Under the pieces are notes generated by a model. That model did not search any database, had not been told where the DNA came from, and saw nothing but the letters and a program-made list of their open reading frames with translations. A stretch of DNA of 64,000 bases from Streptomyces humidus. Its GTDB lineage: Bacteria; Actinomycetota; Actinomycetes; Streptomycetales; Streptomycetaceae. Made by a program: the position numbers and the translations under genes. Location: the NCBI RefSeq assembly GCF_014649655.1, contig NZ_BMTL01000024.1:103164-167163 (forward strand), in the 5' to 3' direction. Below, one piece after another: positions 39,978-48,234 of the stretch; positions within the stretch are counted from its first letter, which is position 1, and each line of letters begins with the position of its first letter.

Positions 39978-41111
39978 GTGAAGCTTCAGCGCATGAACCG
40001 GCGGGCTCTCTCCCTCGGTGCTCTCGCCGTCTCCGGCGCCCTGGCCCTCACGGCGTGCGGCTCCGACGACACCGGCTCCGGCAAGAGCGGCGGCAGCAGC
40101 TCCTCCGCCACCGCGGCCGCCGGGTCCATCAAGTGTGACGACGCCAAGGGCCAGCTCCTCGCCGACGGCTCCTCCGCGCAGAAGAACGCGATCGACGCCT
40201 GGGTGAAGAACTTCACCCAGGCCTGCTCCGGCGTCCAGGTCAACTACAAGGGTTCCGGCTCGGGCGCCGGCGTCACCGCGTTCACGCAGGGCCAGGTCGC
40301 CTTCGCCGGCTCGGACTCCGCGCTGAAGCCCGACGCCGTCGCCGCCTCCAAGTCGGTCTGCAAGGGTGGTCAGGGCATCGACCTGCCGATGGTGGCCGGT
40401 CCGATCGCCGTCGCCTACAACGTCTCCGGCGTGGACAACCTGGTGCTCGACGCCTCCACGATCGCCAAGATCTTCGACGGCAAGATCACCAACTGGAACG
40501 ACGCCGCGATCGCCAAGCTCAACCCCGGCGCGAAGCTTCCCGACCTGAAGATCCAGCCGTACCACCGCTCCGACGAGTCGGGCACGACGGACAACTTCAC
40601 CAAGTACCTGATCGCCGCCGCCCCGAGCGACTGGAAGTACTCCGGCGGCAAGGCCTGGCAGGCCAAGGGCGGTCAGGCCGCGGCCGGCTCCTCCGGTGTC
40701 GCCCAGGGCGTCAAGCAGACCAACGGCGCGATCGGCTACATGGAGCTGTCCTACGCCAAGGACGGTCTGGGCACGGTCGCCGTCAACACGGGCGCCTCGG
40801 CCCCGGTCAAGCCCTCCTCCGACGGCGCCACCAAGGCCGTCGCCGCCGCGAAGGTCGTCGGCACCGGCAGCGACCTGTCCCTGAAGCTGGACTACAACAC
40901 CAAGGCCGACGGCGCCTACCCGCTCACCCTGGTCACGTACGAGATCGCCTGCGACAAGGGCAACAAGGCAGACACCCTGCCCGCCACCAAGGCGTTCCTG
41001 CGCTACATCGCCAGCACGGAGGGCCAGGGCATCCTCTCGGGCATCGACTACGCGCCGATCCCCGACTCCATCATCTCCAAGGTCCGCACCACCATCGAGG
41101 GCCTGAGCTGA
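39978..41111 (+). CDS. pstS: Phosphate-binding lipoprotein PstS
   Basis: 377 residues from GTG 39978. Lipoprotein signal MKLQRMNRRALSLGALAVSG with lipobox LTAC (Cys27). The phosphate-binding periplasmic-type domain has ADGSSAQKNAIDAWVKNF, the GSGAGVTAF phosphate-contact loop, FAGSDSAL, and HRSDESGTTDNFTKYL (Arg/Asp/Ser contacts). It delivers phosphate to PstCA. A strong PHO box array lies upstream and a large hairpin follows the stop, a usual means to make more PstS than membrane subunits. An ATG five codons later is an alternative start. Confidence 0.96.
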   Translation: MKLQRMNRRALSLGALAVSGALALTACGSDDTGSGKSGGSSSSATAAAGSIKCDDAKGQLLADGSSAQKNAIDAWVKNFTQACSGVQVNYKGSGSGAGVTAFTQGQVAFAGSDSALKPDAVAASKSVCKGGQGIDLPMVAGPIAVAYNVSGVDNLVLDASTIAKIFDGKITNWNDAAIAKLNPGAKLPDLKIQPYHRSDESGTTDNFTKYLIAAAPSDWKYSGGKAWQAKGGQAAAGSSGVAQGVKQTNGAIGYMELSYAKDGLGTVAVNTGASAPVKPSSDGATKAVAAAKVVGTGSDLSLKLDYNTKADGAYPLTLVTYEIACDKGNKADTLPATKAFLRYIASTEGQGILSGIDYAPIPDSIISKVRTTIEGLS

Positions 41112-41117
41112 TCTGAA

Positions 41118-41158
41118 GGGTGCGGTCCGGCCGGGGGAACCCGGTCCGGACCGCACCC
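41118..41158 (+). terminator. Hairpin in pstS-pstC gap (attenuating or processing stem)
   Basis: GGGTGCGGTCCGG (41118-41130) pairs with CCGGACCGCACCC (41146-41158). It lies 7 nt after the pstS stop within the operon, so it should partly end transcription or protect the pstS message, giving excess PstS over PstCAB. Confidence 0.8.
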
Positions 41159-41248
41159 GTCCGGTGCACCGCCGCCAGGGGCCACTCGCGATCCGGCCCC
41201 ACCCGAGCCGCCCACACCCGCCGGCGGCTCCGCAGACCGGAGATCCCC

Positions 41249-42268
41249 ATGGACATATCGACGCAGCAGACAGACACGGACGACACCTCACCTCCCACGC
41301 CCCCGCCGCCTCCGTCGGCCGAGGAGAAGCGTGCGGCCCGCGGCGCCACCCGGCCCGGCGACCGGATCTTCCTCGGTCTCTCCCGCGGCTCGGGCATCTT
41401 CCTGCTGGTGATCATGGCCGCGATCGCGGTCTTCCTCACCTACCGGGCCTACCTGGCCATCAGCAAGGACGAAGCGAACTTCCTCACCGCGTTCGAGTGG
41501 AACACCAGCCTCCTGCCGCCGAAGTTCGGCATCGCGGTGCTGGCGTTCGGCACGGTGGTCTCGTCGATCATCGCCATGGTCATCGCGGTCCCGATCGCCG
41601 TGGCCATCGCCCTGTTCATCACGCACTACGCCCCGCGCCGGATGAGCGGCCCCGTCTCGTACGTGATCGACCTGCTCGCCGCCGTGCCGTCCATCGTGTA
41701 CGGCCTCTGGGGCGCCCTGGTCCTCGTACCGCACATGGACGGCCTGTTCGGCTGGCTGAACGACTACCTGGGCTGGACCGGCGTCTTCTCCTGGGACCAG
41801 GGCGCCCCGCGCTCGATGCTCACGGTGGGCATCCTGCTGGCCGTGATGATCCTGCCGGTGATCACCAACGTCAGCCGCGAGGTCTTCCGTCAGGTCCCGC
41901 AGATGCACGAGGAGGCGGCCCTGGCGCTGGGCGCCACCCGCTGGGAGGTCATCCGCATGTCGGTGCTCCCCTTCGGCCGCTCCGGCGTGATCTCGGCCTC
42001 GATGCTCGGCCTGGGCCGCGCCCTCGGCGAGACGATGGCGGTCGCCACCGTGCTCTCCCCCGACTTCGACATCCACGCCAGCCTGCTGAATCCCGGCGGC
42101 GGCACCTTCGCCCAGAACATCGCCAGCAAGTTCAACGAGGCGACGGAGTTCGGCCGTGACGCGCTCATCGCCTCCGGTCTGGTCCTGTTCGTCATCACCC
42201 TGCTGGTCAACGGCGCGGCGCGCATGATCATCGCCCGTCGCAAGGAGTACTCGGGGGCCAACGCATGA
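41249..42268 (+). CDS. pstC: Phosphate ABC transporter permease PstC
   Basis: 339 residues: a Pro-rich cytoplasmic N-terminus (1-35), then six membrane helices and the permease EAA-type loop (EEAALALGATRWEVIRMSVLPFGRSGVISASMLGLGRALGETMAVATVL). The AVPSIVYGLWG segment is typical of PstC. CGGAG precedes ATG 41249. It forms the channel with PstA. The stop overlaps the pstA start as ATGA. Confidence 0.96.
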   Translation: MDISTQQTDTDDTSPPTPPPPPSAEEKRAARGATRPGDRIFLGLSRGSGIFLLVIMAAIAVFLTYRAYLAISKDEANFLTAFEWNTSLLPPKFGIAVLAFGTVVSSIIAMVIAVPIAVAIALFITHYAPRRMSGPVSYVIDLLAAVPSIVYGLWGALVLVPHMDGLFGWLNDYLGWTGVFSWDQGAPRSMLTVGILLAVMILPVITNVSREVFRQVPQMHEEAALALGATRWEVIRMSVLPFGRSGVISASMLGLGRALGETMAVATVLSPDFDIHASLLNPGGGTFAQNIASKFNEATEFGRDALIASGLVLFVITLLVNGAARMIIARRKEYSGANA

Positions 42269-43320
42269 GCCACGCAAGCGCAGTAGCCGACAAGACCCCC
42301 AGCACGCTCCGCGGCGCGAGCCTCCCCAAGTGGTTCCCCTGGGCCCTCGCCGCCGGCTCGCTCGCCCTCGCGGCCGTCATCGGCGTCGCCGGCGGCCTGG
42401 ACAGCAAGGTCCAGTGGGGCCTGATCGCCGGCATCCTCTTCGTCCTCGGCACCTACGGCATCGCCGCGAAGGTGGAGGGCAGCCGCCAGGCCAAGGACAG
42501 GATCGCGACCAGCCTGGTCTGGGTGGCGTTCCTGCTGGCCGTGGTCCCGCTCGTCTCGCTCCTGTGGACGACGGTCGCGCGGGGCGTGAAGGTCCTCGAC
42601 GTCTACTTCCTCACCCACTCGATGGGCGTCGTCGCGGACAGCGAGCCGGGCGGCGGCATCTACCACGCCATCCTCGGCAGCCTGGAGCAGGTCGGCCTGG
42701 CCACCGTGATCGGCGCCCCGATCGGCATCCTGACGGCGATCTACCTGGTGGAGTACGGCCGCGGCAACCTGGCCAAGGCGGTCACGTTCTTCGTGGACGT
42801 GATGACCGGCATCCCCTCCATCGTGGCCGGTCTGTTCATCCTCAGCCTGATGCTGATGCTGGACATGCAGCCGTTCGGCTTCGCGGGCTCGCTGGCGCTG
42901 GCGATCCTGATGATGCCGGTCGTCGTACGCTCGACCGAGGAAATGCTGAAGCTCGTCCCGAACGAGCTGCGCGAGGCGTCGCTCGCCCTGGGAGTCCCCA
43001 AGTGGCGCACGATCCTGAAGGTGGTGGTCCCGACGTCGATCGGCGGCATCATCACGGGCGTGATGCTGGCGATCGCCCGCATCGCCGGTGAGACGGCCCC
43101 GGTCCTGCTCCTGGTCTTCGGCAACCCGTTCATCAACGCGAACCCCTTCGAGGGCGCGCAGGCGTCGCTGCCGCTGTACATCTACCAGCAGTACGCGCAG
43201 AGCGCGGGTTCGACGGCGGCCTACGACCGCGCCTGGGCGGCGTCGCTCACGCTGATCGCCTTCGTGATGATCCTGAACCTGCTGGCTCGGGGCCTCGCCC
43301 GCTGGAAGGCCCCACGTTGA
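42265..43320 (+). CDS. pstA: Phosphate ABC transporter permease PstA
   Basis: 351 residues. Six or seven membrane helices, with the coupling loop EMLKLVPNELREASLALGVPKWRTILKVVVPTSIGGIITGVMLAIARIAGETAPVLL and the MTGIPSIVAGLFI motif typical of PstA. The first 85 residues contain two extra helices usual in actinobacterial PstA. Start overlaps pstC (ATGA), 84 nt gap to pstB. Confidence 0.96.
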   Translation: MSHASAVADKTPSTLRGASLPKWFPWALAAGSLALAAVIGVAGGLDSKVQWGLIAGILFVLGTYGIAAKVEGSRQAKDRIATSLVWVAFLLAVVPLVSLLWTTVARGVKVLDVYFLTHSMGVVADSEPGGGIYHAILGSLEQVGLATVIGAPIGILTAIYLVEYGRGNLAKAVTFFVDVMTGIPSIVAGLFILSLMLMLDMQPFGFAGSLALAILMMPVVVRSTEEMLKLVPNELREASLALGVPKWRTILKVVVPTSIGGIITGVMLAIARIAGETAPVLLLVFGNPFINANPFEGAQASLPLYIYQQYAQSAGSTAAYDRAWAASLTLIAFVMILNLLARGLARWKAPR

Positions 43321-43404
43321 CACTGTGCGGCCACCGCCGCGTGGCCGGGTCGCTGAAGCGGCCACAGCGACTGATCCACACGACCGGGAAGTGAAGTAGA
43401 AGAC

Positions 43405-44181
43405 ATGGCCAAGCGAATCGACGTAAGCGGACTGACCGCCTACTACGGATCACACAAGGCGATCGAGGACATCTCGATGACGGTCGAGCCGCGCTCGGTG
43501 ACGGCGTTCATCGGCCCCTCCGGTTGCGGCAAGTCGACGTTCCTGCGCACCCTGAACCGGATGCACGAGGTGACCTCCGGCGGTCGCGTCGAGGGCAAGG
43601 TCCTCCTGGACGACGAGGACCTCTACGGCGCGGGCGTGGACCCGGTGTCCGTCCGCCGCGAGGTCGGCATGGTCTTCCAGCGTCCGAACCCCTTCCCCAC
43701 GATGTCGATCTTCGACAACGTGGCGGCGGGCCTCCGCCTGAACGGCAGCTACAAGAAGTCCGAGCTCGCGGACGTCGTCGAGAAGTCCCTCAAGGGCGCG
43801 AACCTCTGGAACGAGGTCAAGGACCGCCTGAACAAGCCCGGCTCGGGCCTGTCGGGCGGCCAGCAGCAGCGTCTGTGCATCGCGCGGGCGATCGCGGTGG
43901 AGCCGAAGGTCCTGCTGATGGACGAGCCCTGCTCGGCCCTCGACCCGATCTCCACCCTCGCCATCGAGGACCTGATCGGCGAGCTGAAGGAACGCTTCAC
44001 GATCGTCATCGTGACGCACAACATGCAGCAGGCCGCCCGCGTCTCGGACCGCACGGCGTTCTTCAACCTGGCCGCGGTCGGCCAGCCCGGCCGGCTGATC
44101 GAACTCGACGACACGGAACGCATCTTCTCCAACCCGTCGGTCCAGGCCACGGAGGACTACATCTCCGGCCGCTTCGGCTGA
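43405..44181 (+). CDS. pstB: Phosphate ABC transporter ATP-binding protein PstB
   Basis: 258 residues, full ABC ATPase: Walker A GPSGCGKS (37-44), signature LSGGQQQR (149-156), Walker B VLLMDEPCSALDP (169-181), H-loop VTHNMQQAARV. RVSDRTAFFNLAAVGQPGRLIELDDTE and the C-terminal EDYISGRFG are PstB hallmarks. It powers PstCA. Ribosome site GAAG. Two terminator hairpins follow. Confidence 0.97.
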   Translation: MAKRIDVSGLTAYYGSHKAIEDISMTVEPRSVTAFIGPSGCGKSTFLRTLNRMHEVTSGGRVEGKVLLDDEDLYGAGVDPVSVRREVGMVFQRPNPFPTMSIFDNVAAGLRLNGSYKKSELADVVEKSLKGANLWNEVKDRLNKPGSGLSGGQQQRLCIARAIAVEPKVLLMDEPCSALDPISTLAIEDLIGELKERFTIVIVTHNMQQAARVSDRTAFFNLAAVGQPGRLIELDDTERIFSNPSVQATEDYISGRFG

Positions 44182-44190
44182 CCCGAAACC

Positions 44191-44224
44191 CCTCGCGGTG
44201 CTGCATGGCGGTGCCACCGCGAGG
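44191..44224 (+). terminator. pst operon terminator 1
   Basis: CCTCGCGGT (44191-44199) pairs with ACCGCGAGG (44216-44224), starting 9 nt after the pstB stop. Confidence 0.75.
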
Positions 44225-44229
44225 CCGCA

Positions 44230-44264
44230 TGAGCCCGCCCCCTGACTCTTGGGGGGCGGGCTCA
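44230..44264 (+). terminator. pst operon terminator 2
   Basis: TGAGCCCGCCCCC (44230-44242) pairs with GGGGGCGGGCTCA (44252-44264), a perfect 13-bp stem right behind the first hairpin. The two together should stop transcription efficiently ahead of the convergent pit gene. Confidence 0.85.
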
Positions 44265-44450
44265 CGGCGTCCGGGGGCGGGCGGGAACCGCCCCGGGCAG
44301 GAAAAGCGCAGCACAGCGCCGCGCCCGGGAGTCAGGGGACCGACGGCCACCGACGGGGCGGGGACAGGGGGTGCAGGGGACGAAGTCCCTGGCCAGGACC
44401 GGAGCGGAGCACCGGGACGCCCGTCACCCCGCCACCCACCGGGTCGAGCG

Positions 44451-44534
44451 GGCGGGTGCGCGGGCGTGTGGACGGGCGGGCGGGTGCGCGGGCGTGTGGA
44501 CGGGCGGGCGGGTGCGTGGGCGTGTGGGCCTGTG
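44451..44534. repeat. Three 28-bp tandem repeats between pstB and pit
   Basis: GGCGGGTGCGCGGGCGTGTG... units begin at 44451, 44479 and 44507; the first two are identical and the third has diverged into GGGCCTGTG runs. They lie in the non-coding space between convergent genes, 26 nt after the end of pit. Confidence 0.88.
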
Positions 44535-44559
44535 GGCCTGTGGGCGGGCCAGAGCCGCC

Positions 44560-45558
44560 CTACAGAAAGGCCAGGTCCACGACCCAGAACGCGCACGCAG
44601 CCACCAACGCGGCCGCCGGCATGGTGATGAACCACCCCAGAACGATGTTCTTGGCGACCCCCCACCGCACGGCGTTGACCCGCTTGGTCGCCCCGACGCC
44701 CATGATCGCCGAGGTGATCACATGCGTCGTGGAGATGGGCGCCTTGAACAGGAAAGCCGTCGTGAACATGATCGACGCCCCCGTCGTCTCCGCGGCGAAC
44801 CCCTGCGGCGGATCGAGCTCGATGATCTTCCGCCCGAGCGTCCGCATGATGCGCCACCCACCCGCGTACGTCCCCAGTGACAGCATCACCGCGCAAGCGA
44901 TCTTCACCCACACCGGGATCGGATCGTCCGCCCCCTGCACATCGCCGATGACCAGCGCCATCACCACGATGCCCATCGTCTTCTGAGCGTCCTGCAGACC
45001 GTGCCCCAGCGCCATACCCGCGGCGGAGACGGTCTGGGCTATCCGGAATCCGCGCTTCGCCTTGTGCGGGTTGGACCGCCGGAACAGCCACAGGATCGCC
45101 GTCATCACGAGATAACCGACGAGGAGCCCCACCAGCGGCGAGAGGAACATCGGAATGACGACCTTGTCGAGCACGCCGGACCAGATCACGGCCGTGCCGC
45201 CCGCGAGCGCGGCCCCCACCATCCCGCCGAACAACGCGTGCGACGACGACGAGGGCAGCCCGAAGTACCAGGTGACGAGGTTCCAGACGATCGCCCCGAT
45301 CAACGCGGCGAACAGGATCCCCATCCCCTTGGACCCGGAGGGAGTCTCGATCAGCCCCTTGCTGACCGTATGCGCGACGCCGCTCCCCAGGAACGCGCCG
45401 GCGAGGTTCATCACCGCGGCCATCGCCAGCGCCGCACGCGGCGTCAGCGCGCGGGTGGAGACGGAGGTGGCGATGGCGTTCGCCGAGTCGTGGAAGCCGT
45501 TGGTGTAGGTGAATCCGAGCGCGACGCCGATGGTCACGACCAGAGCAAAGGTGTCCAT
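44560..45558 (-). CDS. Low-affinity inorganic phosphate transporter (Pit family)
   Basis: 332 residues with about ten helices. The two Pit signature repeats are present: GFTYTNGFHDSANAIATSVSTRALTP near the N-terminus and a second GHGLQDAQKTMGI. GLPSSSSHALFGGMVG and APISTTHVITSAIMGVG are the paired phosphate-binding loops of PiT proteins. It moves phosphate (as metal-phosphate) with H+. It starts 7 nt after the DUF47 gene, the standard Pit/PhoU-like pairing. I recall the S. coelicolor counterpart as pitH1. Confidence 0.94.
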   Translation of the reverse strand: MDTFALVVTIGVALGFTYTNGFHDSANAIATSVSTRALTPRAALAMAAVMNLAGAFLGSGVAHTVSKGLIETPSGSKGMGILFAALIGAIVWNLVTWYFGLPSSSSHALFGGMVGAALAGGTAVIWSGVLDKVVIPMFLSPLVGLLVGYLVMTAILWLFRRSNPHKAKRGFRIAQTVSAAGMALGHGLQDAQKTMGIVVMALVIGDVQGADDPIPVWVKIACAVMLSLGTYAGGWRIMRTLGRKIIELDPPQGFAAETTGASIMFTTAFLFKAPISTTHVITSAIMGVGATKRVNAVRWGVAKNIVLGWFITMPAAALVAACAFWVVDLAFL

Positions 45559-45565
45559 GAAAGGT

Positions 45566-46186
45566 TCAGGACTCCTTGACCGCGATGGTCTCCACCGTGT
45601 TGGCCACGTGCTCGAAGGCGTCGGCGGCCTCCTCCAGCACATCCACGATCTGCTTCAGCTTGAGCACCTCGATGGCCTCGTACTTGCCGTTGAAGAGATG
45701 CGCGAGCAGCTTGCGGTGGATCTGGTCTGCCTGGTTCTCCAGCCGGTTGACCTCGATCCAGTACTCGGTGAGGTTCTGCATGGTGCGCAGGTTCGGCATG
45801 GCCTCGGCCGTCAGCTCCGCCGCCCGTGCCAGCACCTCGATCTGCTGCTCGACGCCCTTGGGCAGTTCCTCCACGTTGTAGAGGACGACCAGGTCGACGG
45901 CCTCCTCCATGAAGTCCATGATGTCGTCGAGGGAGGACGCGAGGTTGTAGATGTCCTCACGGTCGAAGGGCGTGATGAACGAGGAGTTCAGCTGGTGGAA
46001 GATCGCGTGCGTGGCGTCGTCACCTGCGTGTTCCGCGGCCCGCATACGCTCTGCGATCTCGGCCCGGGCGGAGGTGTCCGCCCCGAGGAGTTCCATCAGG
46101 AGTTTCGAGCCCGTGACGATGTTGTCCGCGGACGCGGCGAACATGTCGTAGAAGCTCGTCTCCCTGGGGGTCAGACGAAAGCGCAC
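45566..46186 (-). CDS. DUF47 (PhoU-like) phosphate transport regulator
   Basis: 206 residues, all-helical PhoU-like fold with the family metal-binding motifs (EHAGDDATHAIFHQL; ITPFDREDIYNLASSLDDIMDFMEE; RLENQADQIHRKLLAHLF). DUF47 proteins are encoded with Pit transporters and are thought to modulate them. GTG start at 46186 (VRFRLTPRETSFYDMF). Cytoplasmic. First gene of the two-gene operon; an inverted repeat lies 36 nt upstream. Confidence 0.92.
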   Translation of the reverse strand: MRFRLTPRETSFYDMFAASADNIVTGSKLLMELLGADTSARAEIAERMRAAEHAGDDATHAIFHQLNSSFITPFDREDIYNLASSLDDIMDFMEEAVDLVVLYNVEELPKGVEQQIEVLARAAELTAEAMPNLRTMQNLTEYWIEVNRLENQADQIHRKLLAHLFNGKYEAIEVLKLKQIVDVLEEAADAFEHVANTVETIAVKES

Positions 46187-46221
46187 GTGGGGTCCTCAAG
46201 ATGCATCGGTTTCGGTCAGGC

Positions 46222-46238
46222 TGATGCTAGGCGCATCA
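46222..46238 (-). promoter_or_regulatory. Inverted repeat at the pit operon promoter
   Basis: TGATGC (46222-46227), TAGGC spacer, GCATCA (46233-46238). On the minus strand it contains TAGCAT, a plausible -10, so a regulator bound here would cover the promoter. The regulator is unknown. Confidence 0.45.
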
Positions 46239-46352
46239 TCCGGCCACGACTAATGGGCCGTCCACCAGTGTCGCCCATCGCGCACGAAGACCGGCAGGGG
46301 GGCGACCACCGCAGTGCGGCCGGGGGCCGGCCGCCCGCCAAAGTTCGGTAGG

Positions 46353-46373
46353 ATATACCCAGTAGGGGTATAT
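46353..46373 (+). promoter_or_regulatory. CsoR operator upstream of csoR
   Basis: ATATACCC (46353-46360), AGTAG, GGGTATAT (46366-46373): a perfect 8-bp palindrome with the G-tract/TATA arrangement of copper-responsive CsoR sites. It overlaps a candidate -10 (TAGGAT, 46349-46354), as expected for autorepression. Confidence 0.85.
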
Positions 46374-46401
46374 GTCTGGAGCTGGAGCGCTGGAGGACAC
46401 G

Positions 46402-46788
46402 ATGACGACCACCGAGACCGGCGCGGAAGCCCCCTCCACCCCCGGGGCGGACCGCGCCCCCGATCCCGCCGCCGTGGCCGAAACCGACCGGCCCGCCGCC
46501 GCGACGGTCCACGGCTACCACGACCAGAAGGCCGAACACCTCAAGCGCCTGCGCCGCATCGAGGGCCAGATCCGCGGCCTGCAGCGCATGGTGGACGAGG
46601 ACACCTACTGCATCGACATACTCACCCAGGTGTCGGCGTCCACCAAGGCCCTGCAGTCCTTCGCCCTGCAACTCCTGGAGGAGCACCTGCGCCACTGCGT
46701 CGCCGACGCGGCGCTCAGGGGCGGCGACGAGATCGACGCGAAGGTGGAAGAGGCGACGAAGGCGATCGCCCGGCTACTGCGCACCTGA
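46402..46788 (+). CDS. csoR: Copper-sensing repressor CsoR
   Basis: 128 residues: a disordered N-terminal 40, then the all-alpha CsoR/RcnR fold. The Cu(I) ligands fit exactly: Cys70, His95, Cys99 (Cys-x24-His-x3-Cys, as in M. tuberculosis CsoR). The second-shell Tyr69 precedes Cys70. The dimer helix HLKRLRRIEGQIRGLQRMV is present. Cu(I) binding releases DNA and de-represses copper efflux genes, which are not in this window. GGAGG lies before ATG 46402. The operator is directly upstream. I recall the S. lividans/coelicolor CsoR at this position (SCO4136). Confidence 0.95.
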   Translation: MTTTETGAEAPSTPGADRAPDPAAVAETDRPAAATVHGYHDQKAEHLKRLRRIEGQIRGLQRMVDEDTYCIDILTQVSASTKALQSFALQLLEEHLRHCVADAALRGGDEIDAKVEEATKAIARLLRT

Positions 46789-46962
46789 GCCGCCGGACCC
46801 GTCCGGCTCCTCGCCCACCCGCAGCACCAGGTCGATGCTCTCCATGCTGAGCCGTTCCCCGCCGGCCGCCGAGGCCGCGATGATCAGCTCCCCGCACAGT
46901 TCGATCTCGGCGAGGGCCACGTGGTCCTGAACTGCCGCACCGCCGCCCGGAGCCACGCGCAT
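46774..46962 (-). CDS. Small hypothetical protein (62 aa)
   Basis: A frame from ATG 46962 (AGGGA 7 nt upstream; a GTG one codon earlier is possible) to 46774, overlapping the end of csoR tail-to-tail by 15 nt. The sequence is MRVAPGGGAAVQDHVALAEIELCGELIIAASAA..., with a short beta-type core (VALAEIELCGELII) and an acidic Gly/Ser tail. I recall a small protein at this spot next to csoR in other Streptomyces, but no function. Its upstream region is the unusual 10-bp periodic sequence. Confidence 0.65.
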   Translation of the reverse strand: MRVAPGGGAAVQDHVALAEIELCGELIIAASAAGGERLSMESIDLVLRVGEEPDGSGGSGAQ

Positions 46963-47070
46963 CACCTCGTCCCTGCCGTCACCGGCTTCCTAGAGTAGGG
47001 AGCGCTGCACACCCCGCGCATGGCACGGACGGGCTAGTCCTTGTGTCCTCCGTGGCCGAAATCATCTTCT

Positions 47071-47160
47071 CGAAGCGGATCGAAACGAATCGAAGCCGAT
47101 CGAGACACATCGAAATATGTCTCAACAGGTCAAAACATGTCACAAACGGTTGACGACGAT
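47071..47160. repeat. Low-GC array of degenerate 10-bp repeats (phased A-tracts)
   Basis: From 47071 nine consecutive decamers align in register: cgaagcggat, cgaaacgaat, cgaagccgat, cgagacacat, cgaaatatgt, ctcaacaggt, caaaacatgt, cacaaacggt, then a weaker tgacgacgat. ATCGA recurs exactly every 10 bp at 47079, 47089, 47099 and 47109. The stretch is about half AT in a genome near 70% GC. It lies between the 47181 lipoprotein gene (downstream of its stop) and the start region of the 62-aa gene. Confidence 0.8.
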
Positions 47161-47180
47161 CGAATCCGCCCGGCGTGCGT

Positions 47181-48089
47181 TCAGTCCTCGGCGATCCGGC
47201 CCGCGTAGATGTCGCCGGCCGCCGGCAGCCGCACGTCGACGGGCGCGCCGAAGTCGTACAGCAGCGTCGTGGAGGCGACCTCGACGGCCTCGTTCCGCCG
47301 CCCTCCCGACCCGCCGTGTCCGTGCCGCGCGTCCCGTCCGGTCTGCCCGGCCCGCCCGTCGTCCGCTCCCCGCCCGTTCACGAAGCTGAACCGGTGCCGG
47401 ACCTTGCGGATGCGCCCCTCGTCGTCCAGATACACGTCGAACGGCACCCGGGCCGTGGCGAACCCCTTCGCCGCCGCCCGCAGCGAGTCCCGTCCGGCCG
47501 CCGACGCCTCCCGCGCGGCCACCGTCAGGTCGGCGGTCCCGCGATAGTGCCGCACCGCCGTCCCGGCCACCTCGGTCCTCCCGACGTACGTCGCCGTCCG
47601 CGTGCCCCGCAGCACCTCGGCGGCGGCGAACGGATCGGTGGCCCCGCCGGTCACCAGATTCCCGTCGGACAGCGTCGACGTCTCCACCCGCACCCACTTG
47701 TCGGCCGGCACGCCCGCACCCCGGTTCTTCATGAACAGGGCCCCGGGCGCGAGGAGTTCGGTGATCGGCCGGTGCTCGCTGGCCCCGGCCGGATCCTGCG
47801 GCAGCACCACCTTCAGCTCCCCCAGCTGCCGGCGGTAGTCGTACACCCCCTGGCCCCGGATGGTCACCCGCGTCCCCCCGGTGGCCATCTCCATCGACGT
47901 ACGGGTCTTCGACGTGCCCGCCGCGACGAGCGCGTCCGCGGCCCGGTGCAGGATCTCGACGGGGTCGCCGGCCCGGCCGTCCTCGGCGACGCGCTCCGTC
48001 CAGGCACACCCGGCGGCGCACACACAAACCCCCGCCACGATCCCCGAGAGGACCGCGGCGCCCCTCTGCCTGCGCTGGCGCTCCGTCAT
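47181..48089 (-). CDS. Lipoprotein with LppX/LprG-LolA-like domain
   Basis: 302 residues. Lipoprotein signal TERQRRQRGAAVLSGIVAGV with Cys28 (AAGC lipobox). The body is a single beta-sheet/half-barrel domain as in LppX/LprG and LolA (GDPVEILHRAADALVAAGTSKTRTSMEMATGG, VTIRGQGVYDYRRQLGELKV, DKWVRVE, YRGTADL, FDVYLDDEGRIRKVRHRF), interrupted by a Gly/Arg/His-rich insert (about 245-270). Such proteins carry or sense lipids at the membrane face. Start at ATG 48089; weak ribosome site. Confidence 0.82.
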   Translation of the reverse strand: MTERQRRQRGAAVLSGIVAGVCVCAAGCAWTERVAEDGRAGDPVEILHRAADALVAAGTSKTRTSMEMATGGTRVTIRGQGVYDYRRQLGELKVVLPQDPAGASEHRPITELLAPGALFMKNRGAGVPADKWVRVETSTLSDGNLVTGGATDPFAAAEVLRGTRTATYVGRTEVAGTAVRHYRGTADLTVAAREASAAGRDSLRAAAKGFATARVPFDVYLDDEGRIRKVRHRFSFVNGRGADDGRAGQTGRDARHGHGGSGGRRNEAVEVASTTLLYDFGAPVDVRLPAAGDIYAGRIAED

Positions 48090-48221
48090 GGCCTGTCTAC
48101 CCCCAGCCGGTAAGTCCGTCACGGGCCTGCTGCCGTACCGGCTAACGACGGCCGAGGGCCGCCCGTCACGCAGGCCCGCACGCCTGCGACCGCCGAATGG
48201 GGGTCCTTCGCCGAAAGTGGG

Positions 48222-48227
48222 TACCGT
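48222..48227 (+). promoter_or_regulatory. -10 element of a leaderless promoter (56-aa Cys-rich protein)
   Basis: TACCGT ends 7 nt before the GTG at 48235; no Shine-Dalgarno. Confidence 0.5.
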
Positions 48228-48234
48228 TCTTCCT

